Positions 1 through 5,203 of a DNA stretch of 5,340 nucleotides are shown here, piece by piece. The translations under genes and the position numbers were made by a program. How positions within the stretch are numbered: position 1 is the stretch's first letter; each line of letters starts with the position of its first letter. Where the stretch lies: positions 1-5,340 of the forward strand of contig SLPR01000377.1 in assembly GCA_007131895.1 (NCBI GenBank). The letters are read 5' to 3'. The notes under the pieces are model-generated. The model did not search any database, had not been told where the DNA came from, and saw nothing but the letters and a program-made list of their open reading frames with translations. Source of the stretch: Bacteroidales bacterium (lineage in GTDB: Bacteria > Bacteroidota > Bacteroidia > Bacteroidales > UBA7960).

Positions 1-324
1 CTGGTTATATTGGATCATAGGCAGGACCTAAATATCCGGGATCTGGAACAACGCCTCAGGCAGGGTAAACTCACCTTTGCTTCCCCCAAAAGAATGATGA
101 AATACCTGGGAATAACACCGGGTTCGGTGAGTCCGCTGGCCCTTATCCACGATAGGGAAAAGCACGTGCATGTTTTTCTGGACGAAAGGCTGAAAGAGAG
201 TCAAACCATCAGCTTTCATCCGTGCATCAATACCGCCTCACTGGTGATAACCTGGGAGGATTTTTTGAAGTTCCTGCATCACCAGGGAAACAGTTTTGAG
301 TACGTGAAGATGTATGATGAATAA
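1..324 (+). CDS. Prolyl-tRNA editing protein, ProX/YbaK-like (5' truncated by window edge)
   Basis: The reading frame is open from base 1, so the gene starts before the window and only its last 107 codons are visible; the TTG at base 10 is an internal Leu codon, not a start. The core segment LGITPGSVSPLALIHD, then a run of charged residues leading to HVFLDE, then FHPCINTASLVI and a final DFLKFL helix, is the C-terminal half of the YbaK/ProX (PrdX) fold. Proteins of this family are cytosolic and hydrolyse mis-charged aminoacyl-tRNA, classically Ala-tRNA(Pro), in trans. The GSVSP turn and FHPxxNTxS strand are the best family marks. The conserved catalytic lysine of the family should lie in the missing N-terminal part, so activity cannot be judged. 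The stop TAA lies 11 bases from the stop of the convergent DUF2461 gene, with no hairpin between them. Family assignment is by recognition; exact substrate specificity is inferred. Confidence 0.88.
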   Translation: MVILDHRQDLNIRDLEQRLRQGKLTFASPKRMMKYLGITPGSVSPLALIHDREKHVHVFLDERLKESQTISFHPCINTASLVITWEDFLKFLHHQGNSFEYVKMYDE

Positions 325-335
325 TCGTTTGGATG

Positions 336-1031
336 TCAGAGAAGATCAATCTCCGGTTCATCTGCGTTAAGTCCACGGTTGAAAAAGTCGTTGAGTGGTT
401 TGACTCTTTTTAGGATTTCCACTGCTTCATCTATTCCCCGTGGATCGGACAGCAATTTTTCCGACAATGGTTTGGAGGCGGTAAAACTTTTGTATTTCAA
501 CAGCTCAATGGCCGGATGGACTGCCTTGAAACCTTTGGGTGGGCGGGTAAGCAGAAACTTCTCCTCTTTGTCAAGACCGTCAAAGGTTTGAGAGTAATCT
601 TCAGAGGCAAGAATTTCCTCCAGGTCTTCATGGAAGGCTGAAATTTCAGCCCTGATTTTTTTCAATGCTTCGCTGCCAGGCATATAGATTCCTCCTCCGG
701 CAAATGAACCTGCCCCTTCATCCAGGTGCACATAGTAAGCGGCATATTCCATCCTTTTTCCATAGGGGCTAAGGATAATACTCAGGTGGGTTTTGTAAGG
801 GGTTTTGTCTTTGGAGAAGCGTATGTCGCGGTTGATGCGAAACGTGCAATCCTTTACCTGCAGATGCCCCAGGGAAGGATCAAATTTCTGCATTCTCAGC
901 AAAAGCTCGCCCACCAGGCGGTGATAGTCTTTTTTTACTTTCTCGTAGCGGTTTCTGTTTTGGTCAAACCATTCTTTGTGGTTGTTTTCCCGCAGTTCGC
1001 GAAAGAATTGCAGTGTATCGGGGTGTAGCAT
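336..1031 (-). CDS. DUF2461 family protein (TIGR02453 type)
   Basis: A complete 231-residue protein, about the usual length for DUF2461. Visible family marks in order are an N-terminal helix with ELRENNHKEWFDQNRNRYE (residues 12-30), the highly conserved FRINRDIRFSKDKTPYKTH (64-82), a YYVHLDEGAGSFAGGGIYMP block (99-118), an IRAEI helix (126-130), and HPAIELLKYKSF (172-183). There is no signal peptide or membrane segment, so it is probably cytosolic. The biochemical role of this family is not established to my knowledge, and I assign none. The ATG at 1029-1031 is preceded, on its own strand, by an AT-rich leader without a Shine-Dalgarno sequence, as is normal in Bacteroidota. The gene is convergent with the upstream ProX-like gene and apparently monocistronic. 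The sequence looks intact, with no frameshift. Confidence 0.9.
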   Translation of the reverse strand: MLHPDTLQFFRELRENNHKEWFDQNRNRYEKVKKDYHRLVGELLLRMQKFDPSLGHLQVKDCTFRINRDIRFSKDKTPYKTHLSIILSPYGKRMEYAAYYVHLDEGAGSFAGGGIYMPGSEALKKIRAEISAFHEDLEEILASEDYSQTFDGLDKEEKFLLTRPPKGFKAVHPAIELLKYKSFTASKPLSEKLLSDPRGIDEAVEILKRVKPLNDFFNRGLNADEPEIDLL

Positions 1032-1375
1032 AAATTAAGGGGTTTTCAAATTTGCAGATGTAAAAATAACAACAAAACGGGTAATAAGTTGTCATTGGTT
1101 TCGCTCTTTTACTTTGCCATACGAAAGCAAAAAATAAAATTTAAAGGCACACAAGTGTATTTCCGGGAAATGCTTCGTCCTGCGGCGACTTCGTCTCGAC
1201 TCCGGACTAAAAAGGGAAAAGCCCTTGTTTCCCCAAACTTGATTCTGTTAAAAATAAGTAATATTTGTAACAAACACTTCCCAATGTGTAACGGGTTATG
1301 GCGTAATAGATCCCACTTTTGCAAACCCACTATTCTCCCGCATTTCTGCGGAATGTTAAACATTTAAAACTAAAA
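1032..1375. other. Intergenic region with divergent upstream sequences of DUF2461 and DUF3494 genes
   Basis: This 344-base gap separates two genes that face away from each other, so it must contain both promoters. I see no convincing gene. A near -7 box CACTTTTG (1314-1321, one mismatch to TAnnTTTG) lies about 55 bases before the lipoprotein ATG. A second weak candidate is TTG (1239-1241), an 18-base spacer and AATATTTG (1260-1267). The palindrome ATTTCC-G-GGAAAT (1159-1171) sits next to a GC-rich patch (about 1172-1206) that contains CTTCGTC twice, 16 bases apart. A six-pair stem GGGAAA/TTTCCC (1214-1219 and 1228-1233) overlaps an alternative stem AAGGG/CCCTT (1212-1216 and 1222-1226). None of these is strong enough to name as a defined regulatory element. 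Confidence 0.5.
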
Positions 1376-2116
1376 ATGATAAAAAAAATTAAAGTTTTAA
1401 CAGTCCTTGCCATCGCAAGTGTTGTTATGATCGCCAGTTGTAATAAAGAGGATGAATCTGACCTAAATACTCAAATAATCCCGGTGCAAACTATTGTACA
1501 GCCAAATGTAACTCTTGGTGCTACGGCCAACCTTGCCATTCTGGCTGGTGAAGCAGTAACAAATACAGGAGGTACAGTAATAACCGGCGATCTTGGTTTA
1601 AACCCCGGCACTTCAGTTGGTGGATTTCCTCCCGGAATATTAAATGGTACACTGCACATTAATACAGAAACTGCCATACAGGCAAAACTTGATTTGACCA
1701 CGGCATATAATGATATAGCCGGCAGAATATCCGCCGAAATCGTTACCTTATCGGGTAACATGGGTGGATTAACCCTTACCCCGGGACTTTACAAATCAAC
1801 CTCTTCTCTGGCAATATCTTCCGGCGACCTTACATTTGATGCAAAAGGAGATGAAAATGCTACATTTATCATCCAAATTGCCTCTTCCCTTACCACCACT
1901 TCCGGGCGTCAGGTTATTTTAAAAGGTGGAGCGTCTGCAGCAAATATTTTCTGGCAGGTAGGCAGTTCTGTTACATTTGGAACGACCTCTGTATTTAAAG
2001 GAACAGTTATGGCTATGGAATCCATTACTTTCAATACAGGTGCAACACTGGAAGGGAGAGCTTTGGCAGGAACAGGAACTATTGTAATGGAAGCAAACAC
2101 TATCGTTAAAAAGTAA
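1376..2116 (+). CDS. Ice-binding-like DUF3494 lipoprotein
   Basis: This 246-residue secreted lipoprotein consists of one DUF3494 (IBP-1 type, discontinuous beta-solenoid) domain. Residues 1-22 form a lipoprotein signal peptide: a KKIK basic start, a hydrophobic core, and a lipobox IASC with Cys22 as the lipidated residue. After Cys22 comes NKEDES, a charged stretch like the lipoprotein export signal that sends Bacteroidota lipoproteins to the cell surface. The domain begins around residue 46 (TLGATANLAILAG) and includes ITGDLGLNPG (69-78), TAYNDIAGR (109-117), LTPGLYK (134-140), ANIFWQVG (189-196) and TGATLEGRALA (221-231), all typical of the family. Two T-G-x-T tetrads (64-67 and 221-224) fit the T-A/G-x-T/N pattern seen on ice-binding faces, but the second is also simply a family motif. 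I chose the ATG at 1376 over an in-frame TTG 57 bases upstream because it gives a clean signal peptide and follows an A-rich leader. Ice binding is plausible; adhesion or another surface role is possible, since many members are untested. Confidence 0.87.
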   Translation: MIKKIKVLTVLAIASVVMIASCNKEDESDLNTQIIPVQTIVQPNVTLGATANLAILAGEAVTNTGGTVITGDLGLNPGTSVGGFPPGILNGTLHINTETAIQAKLDLTTAYNDIAGRISAEIVTLSGNMGGLTLTPGLYKSTSSLAISSGDLTFDAKGDENATFIIQIASSLTTTSGRQVILKGGASAANIFWQVGSSVTFGTTSVFKGTVMAMESITFNTGATLEGRALAGTGTIVMEANTIVKK

Positions 2117-2130
2117 ATCTTAGAAACGAT

Positions 2131-2775
2131 TTGGGAGCTGCAGTTAATTATGTTATTCTTGCCAAGTAAGCAACAACCAATATCTCTGGATCAGATATAA
2201 CCGGAGATGTTGCCTTAAGTCCGGCAGCGGCATCTGATATTTCAGGTTTCGCACTGGTGGCAGCTACAGGATATGCTACATCCAGCCAGGTAACAGGCTT
2301 CGTATATGCATCAGACATGGCTGATCCTACACCTATAACCCTTACAACAGCAGTAGAAGACATGATTACTGCATACAATGATGCAGCAGGTCGTCCTTCA
2401 CCTGACTATATTGAACTGGGAACAGGAGATCTTGGTGGTAAAACATTATTGCCAGGGCTTTACAAATGGACGAGCTCTGTTACGGCCCCTGAAGATTTCA
2501 CTATATCTGGTGGAGAAAACGATGTTTGGATCTTCCAGATCTCAGGTGATCTTTCATTAAGTTCAGCAGTAAAAATCACCCTTAGCTGGGGTACACAGGC
2601 CAAAAATATTTTCTGGCAGGTTGCCGGAGCCGTTGAATTGGGTGCAACATCTCATTTCGAAGGTGTAATAATCTGTCAGACAGGAATTACACTACTTACA
2701 GGTGCTACAATGAACGGCAGAGCATTAGCTCAAACTGCCGTAGTTCTTGACAGCAATGTGGTATCTGAGCCATAG
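2131..2775 (+). pseudogene. Second DUF3494 (ice-binding-like) domain, interrupted by an in-frame stop
   Basis: One frame encodes a near-complete DUF3494 domain. It starts with LGAAVNYVILAK (2131-2166), meets TAA at 2167-2169, then resumes in the same frame with ATTNISGSDITGDVALSPAA and stays open to the TAG at 2773-2775. Later marks are TAYNDAAGRPSPDY, LLPGLYKWTSSV, VWIFQISGDLSL, KNIFWQVAGAVELG and TGATMNGRALA. Domain homology begins only 14 bases after the stop of the preceding lipoprotein and in a different frame, which leaves no room for a start codon plus signal peptide. An ORF begun at the GTG at 2257 would lack the first strands and any export signal, so it is unlikely to be a functional product. 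The stop sits where relatives usually have Ser or Thr; a single TCA to TAA change could explain it (inference). The long intact remainder suggests recent inactivation, a sequencing error, or an unusual readthrough. Confidence 0.75.
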
Positions 2776-2821
2776 GTTATTCATACTGGTTGAAAACTAA
2801 ACCATACTTTGTTTCATTATC

Positions 2822-2861
2822 CAAAGTGCAGGAACTTAATGTTTCTGCACTTTGTTTTTTT
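2822..2861 (+). terminator. Rho-independent terminator after the DUF3494 block
   Basis: A 14-base-pair stem is formed by CAAAGTGCAGGAAC (2822-2835) and GTTTCTGCACTTTG (2841-2854), with one G-T pair and the loop TTAAT. It is followed at once by seven T residues (2855-2861). This is a strong intrinsic terminator 46 bases after the stop of the second DUF3494 frame, and it separates that block from the AraC-type gene. Its position suggests that the two DUF3494 frames are, or were, one transcription unit. Confidence 0.88.
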
Positions 2862-2922
2862 AAATCTATTTCACATTCTATTGCTGAAACCATTTGCGGC
2901 ATGATATTGGAGTAAACTTGCG

Positions 2923-2930
2923 TACCTTTG
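2923..2930 (+). promoter_or_regulatory. Candidate Bacteroidota -7 promoter box (TACCTTTG) for the AraC-type gene
   Basis: TACCTTTG matches the TAnnTTTG -7 consensus of Bacteroidota exactly and lies 70 bases before the ATG of the downstream regulator. The TTG triplets upstream are at awkward spacings (2907-2909, 13 bases away; 2894-2896, 26 bases away), so the -33 element is weak or non-standard. A short inverted repeat TTGCC/GGCAA (2928-2932 and 2939-2943) overlaps the expected transcription start and might be an operator. The promoter call rests mainly on the -7 match and on the position after a terminator. Confidence 0.4.
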
Positions 2931-3000
2931 CCAGAACCGGCAATTCCGAAAAGTTCAGGCAGGTTTTAAATCATTATTCCACCCCAAATGTAAAACTCGA

Positions 3001-3567
3001 ATGAAATTATACATTAAATACATGGTTAGCTTGCGATGCAAGGCTCTGGTTGAAGAAGAACTGAAAAGGTTGGGTGTTAGTTCTCAACATATTATTGTTG
3101 ATTTGGGACTGGTTGATATTTTAGAAGATATTACCGAAGAACAGAAGGAAACTTTTAGGGTTAATTTGCTAAGAGCAGGAATGGAAGTGCTTGATGAAAA
3201 AAGGAGTGTGCTGATTGAAAGAATAAAAGATGTTATAATCGAGATGATCCATTATACGGAAGAGTTGCCAAAGGTCAATTATTCAGATTATATCAGTGAA
3301 AAAGTAGGTCTTGATTACAATTATTTATCCAATATATTTTCAGAGGTAAAAGGCACAACGATTCAGCAATTTATCATCACGCATAAAATTGAAAAAGCAA
3401 AAGGAATGCTTTTATACGGAGATCACAATCTTACGGAAATAGCACACAGACTTCACTATAGCAGTGTGGCGCATTTGTCCAGTCAGTTTAAGAAGGTTAC
3501 AGGCCTTACATCTTCATATTACAAACAGTTGAAGAGCCGACGTCAGGAAATTTTATCCACTATTTAA
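3001..3567 (+). CDS. Small AraC-family transcriptional regulator with HMA-like N-terminal domain
   Basis: This is a complete 188-residue DNA-binding protein. The C-terminal half is an AraC/XylS double helix-turn-helix: the first HTH at about residues 95-117 (DYISEKVGLDYNYLSNIFSE), a linker helix at about 120-138 (FIITHKIEKAKGMLL), and the second HTH at about 143-166 (LTEIAHRLHYSSVAHLSSQF), ending in the usual KKVTGLTSSYYK. The N-terminal part (1-65) begins MKLYIKYMVSLRCKALVEEELKRLG and looks like a beta-alpha-beta HMA/ferredoxin-like fold, as in a Bacteroidota subfamily of short AraC proteins. Where metal-binding HMA domains have CxxC, this protein has S10-L-R-C13, so metal sensing is doubtful. 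The ATG follows an A-rich leader and a -7 box. The gene appears monocistronic. I cannot tell its target; neither neighbour is clearly regulated by it. Confidence 0.85.
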   Translation: MKLYIKYMVSLRCKALVEEELKRLGVSSQHIIVDLGLVDILEDITEEQKETFRVNLLRAGMEVLDEKRSVLIERIKDVIIEMIHYTEELPKVNYSDYISEKVGLDYNYLSNIFSEVKGTTIQQFIITHKIEKAKGMLLYGDHNLTEIAHRLHYSSVAHLSSQFKKVTGLTSSYYKQLKSRRQEILSTI

Positions 3568-3574
3568 AAGAAGT

Positions 3575-3598
3575 TGTCATAAAAGTCTTTTTATGACA
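3575..3598. repeat. Perfect 10-bp inverted repeat just after the AraC-type gene
   Basis: TGTCATAAAA (3575-3584) and TTTTATGACA (3589-3598) are perfect inverted repeats separated by GTCT, starting 7 bases after the AraC stop codon. The stem is AT-rich and is not followed by a T run on either strand, so it is a poor intrinsic terminator. It may be a structured 3' end or a protein-binding site. Confidence 0.5.
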
Positions 3599-3641
3599 CA
3601 TCCATAAGACATGACGAAGTTTTAATGGATTTCGTTGAGCC

Positions 3642-3658
3642 AAAGTCGGGACTTTTTT
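3642..3658 (+). terminator. Weak candidate terminator hairpin
   Basis: AAAGT (3642-3646) pairs with ACTTT (3651-3655) around a CGGG loop, and the T run continues to 3658. The stem has only five pairs, so it would be a weak terminator for the AraC-type transcript, perhaps acting together with the inverted repeat at 3575-3598, which shares the AAAGTC core. The remaining sequence to 3823 shows no gene I can support. Confidence 0.25.
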
Positions 3659-3823
3659 GATGCAGGAAAAAAGGGGAGTGTTGTTTTATCTGGATTATTG
3701 TTCGATGAACAACCAATTGGAAAAACCACATTATATCCATATCTTTATCCAAAATTCATGGTGAAATGGTAATACCACAATAAGCCATCTATCTGAGTGC
3801 CTAACTTTTAACTCTGCATTAAG

Positions 3824-4813
3824 ATGAAGATCATCAACCCTCTATACGACATCGCTTTCAAATACCTGATGCAGGAAGAGCGCTTTGCCAGAAAGGTATT
3901 GAGTGTAATCCTGGATTCGGAAGTGGTGAGTGTATCGTTGAATCAGCAAGAAGCCGTTTACGAAGATAAAAGCAAACTGCTGAGGATTTTCCGGCTCGAT
4001 TTTAAAGCTTCCATCCGCTATTCCAGCGGGAAAACATCCACCGTACTCATTGAACTGCAGAAATCCAGGTTCCCAACGGATATTGAACGATTCCGGAATT
4101 ATCTGGGGATGAATTACATTACTCCCCGGGATAGCAAAGAAAAGTCTGCCAAAGAAGAGAATGTGGTATCGGAATCGAAGACAAATTACAACAACATCTA
4201 TCCCATTATTACCATTTATATTCTGGGATATGAACTGCCTGACCTTCCTTACCTGGCCGTGACGGTGAACAGGGATGTGATCGATTCGGTGAGCAAAAAG
4301 AAAATCAAAACCAGTAGTTTCTTTGTCGAGTACCTTACCCATCAATCGCACATTTTGCAGGTAAATCGCTTACCCAAAGAGCGGCGCACGCGACTGGAAA
4401 AATTTCTTACCCTTTTCAACCAGGCCTGGTGCAGCGAGTGGGAGTATATACTGAATCTCGAAGTGGTACCCGAAGAGTTTGAAGATATAGCACGGTACCT
4501 GCAAGAGCCAGTATTTGACGAACAGTTTCGCCGCAACCTGGAGTTGGAACGCCAGACCGAAAATGCTTTCTTTGAGCAGGAATCAAAAATACAGCAGGAA
4601 GAAAAACTCAGGAAAGAGGCTGAAATACAAGCTACAAAATATCTTGCTGAGAAGGAAGAAGAGCGCAGGCAGAAGGAAGAGCAACGCAGTCAAAAAGAAT
4701 CAATGCTTAATAAATTGCGAGATTTGGGCAAAATGTTGAAAATATCGGGAATGGCTATTGATGAGATTGCTGAAAAGACAGGGCTTTCGAAAGAGGAGAT
4801 TGATGGACTATGA
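3824..4813 (+). CDS. Rpn / PD-(D/E)XK nuclease family protein (transposase-like, PDDEXK_2 type)
   Basis: This complete 329-residue protein opens with INPLYDIAFKYLM (4-16), the signature start of the Rpn/PDDEXK_2 family. The putative nuclease core has Asp59 in FRLDFKAS and E77-L-Q-K80 in VLIELQKS, which fit the D...ExQ-K variant of the PD-(D/E)XK site. IERFRNYLG and the IITIYILGYEL strand follow. Residues about 237-293 are very rich in Glu, Lys, Gln and Arg and should form a long coiled coil. The end (307-329, GMAIDEIAEKTGLSKEEI) is the short helical tail common in this family. Characterised E. coli Rpn proteins are metal-dependent DNA endonucleases linked to RecA-independent recombination, and Rpn proteins have been linked to phage defence; many relatives are annotated as transposases. 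Both core acidic residues and the Lys are present, so it may be active. No terminal inverted repeats or target duplications are visible around it, so it is not shown to be a mobile element. The ATG at 3824 is the natural start. Confidence 0.87.
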   Translation: MKIINPLYDIAFKYLMQEERFARKVLSVILDSEVVSVSLNQQEAVYEDKSKLLRIFRLDFKASIRYSSGKTSTVLIELQKSRFPTDIERFRNYLGMNYITPRDSKEKSAKEENVVSESKTNYNNIYPIITIYILGYELPDLPYLAVTVNRDVIDSVSKKKIKTSSFFVEYLTHQSHILQVNRLPKERRTRLEKFLTLFNQAWCSEWEYILNLEVVPEEFEDIARYLQEPVFDEQFRRNLELERQTENAFFEQESKIQQEEKLRKEAEIQATKYLAEKEEERRQKEEQRSQKESMLNKLRDLGKMLKISGMAIDEIAEKTGLSKEEIDGL

Positions 4814-4912
4814 TTTTTTGATAACTGACTAACAGCATTTAACCATGCGAAAAATATTTCCTCCCGAATTGTTCTATGCCATCCTTTATGTTAGCGGCTT
4901 TTAAGAGTTGCA

Positions 4913-4926
4913 ATTTGTTAACAAAT
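4913..4926. promoter_or_regulatory. 14-bp perfect palindrome, candidate operator
   Basis: ATTTGTTAACAAAT is a perfect 14-base palindrome about 100 bases before the 59-residue membrane protein gene and overlapping the likely -33 element of its promoter. Its left arm ATTTGTTAA occurs again at 4989-4997, inside the possible leader ORF. The form and position suit a dimeric repressor site, but no regulator is identified, and AT-rich palindromes can arise by chance. Confidence 0.35.
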
Positions 4927-4941
4927 CAATAAATATCTTTA
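4915..4941 (+). promoter_or_regulatory. Candidate Bacteroidota promoter for the small membrane-protein cluster
   Basis: TTG at 4915-4917, a 16-base spacer, and TATCTTTA at 4934-4941 (one mismatch to TAnnTTTG) form a possible -33/-7 pair. Another TTG nine bases earlier in the sequence would give a spacer near 23. The start of transcription would fall just before the possible leader ORF at 4960. This is the only promoter-like pattern in the 146 bases between the nuclease gene and the leader ORF; no terminator is visible after the nuclease gene. Confidence 0.3.
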
Positions 4942-4959
4942 AATTAGCCACCAAAAAAA

Positions 4960-5019
4960 ATGGCAATTCTTGAAAGTATCAATAAATCATTTGTTAATTG
5001 TTTAAAATATTTCGCATGA
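4960..5019 (+). CDS. Possible 19-residue leader peptide
   Basis: An ATG after a run of eight A residues opens a 19-codon frame, MAILESINKSFVNCLKYFA, that ends in TGA overlapping the ATG of the next gene (ATGA, 5016-5019). Overlap by ATGA is typical of translational coupling, and the A-rich leader is typical of Bacteroidota starts. I do not recognise the peptide. It could be a real small ORF, a coupling leader, or a chance reading in AT-rich sequence; a single short frame is not strong evidence. Confidence 0.25.
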   Translation: MAILESINKSFVNCLKYFA

Positions 5020-5195
5020 GTAAAGGACACGAACATGCATCTGGTGGGGCCATTTACGGACTTGGATTTATCGGCGCAGCCGTTTATTTTATTACAACAG
5101 CCACCAGTTTGTGGAGCGGAGTAATAGGGATTCTGAAAGCTATAGTATGGCCCGCCTTTTTGGTTTATGAAGCTTTTAAAGCACTGGCGGGTTAA
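5016..5195 (+). CDS. Small two-helix membrane protein, conserved hypothetical
   Basis: A 59-residue protein with two likely membrane helices: residues about 12-31 (starting AIYGLGFIGAAVYFI) and 36-54 (containing LKAIVWPAFLVYEAF). The N-terminus is short, polar and His-rich (SKGHEHASGG). I recognise the GGAIYGLGFIGA...VWPAFLVYE pattern as a widespread family of small uncharacterised membrane proteins found in many bacteria; no function is known to me. The ATG at 5016 is preferred over an in-frame TTG 18 bases upstream because the family starts close to the polar segment. Its ATG overlaps the stop of a possible 19-codon leader, and the next gene starts only 8 bases after its stop, so it is probably the first or second gene of a small operon. 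Confidence 0.8.
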   Translation: MSKGHEHASGGAIYGLGFIGAAVYFITTATSLWSGVIGILKAIVWPAFLVYEAFKALAG

Positions 5196-5203
5196 TAACG
5201 ACA

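Noticed and set aside
1095..1116. TTG (1095-1097) with TTACTTTG (1109-1116) as a promoter
   Set aside because: The spacer of 11 bases is too short for a Bacteroidota promoter and the -7 match is imperfect.
1089..1367. Open frames on both strands in the gap before the DUF3494 lipoprotein (plus 1089-1367 and minus 1109-1363)
   Set aside because: The translations have no recognisable domain, show irregular composition, overlap each other almost fully and fill a region that must hold two promoters.
1319..1375. TTG at 1319 as an upstream start for the DUF3494 lipoprotein
   Set aside because: It would put 19 polar residues before a clean lipoprotein signal peptide; the ATG at 1376 follows an A-rich leader and gives a normal signal sequence.
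1471..1761. Minus-strand frame inside the DUF3494 gene
   Set aside because: It is a shadow of the Thr/Gly-rich coding sequence on the plus strand and has no domain signal.
2257..2775. An independent 172-residue gene starting at GTG 2257
   Set aside because: DUF3494 homology runs in the same frame well upstream to 2131, across a stop codon; a GTG start in mid-domain without a signal peptide is not believable.
3660..3764. 34-codon frame beginning MQEKRGVLFYLDY after the AraC-type gene
   Set aside because: No recognised family, no promoter or A-rich leader specific to it, and short enough to arise by chance.
4703..4813. Internal ATG in the Rpn-type gene giving a short C-terminal protein, as known for some Rpn genes
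   Set aside because: The only suitable internal ATG near the tail would give about 36 residues, without a clear internal promoter; too weak to call.
4845..4904. 19-codon frame beginning MRKIFPPELF after the Rpn-type gene
   Set aside because: It is isolated, lacks a promoter, and has no overlap or coupling with the next gene; possibly a chance frame.
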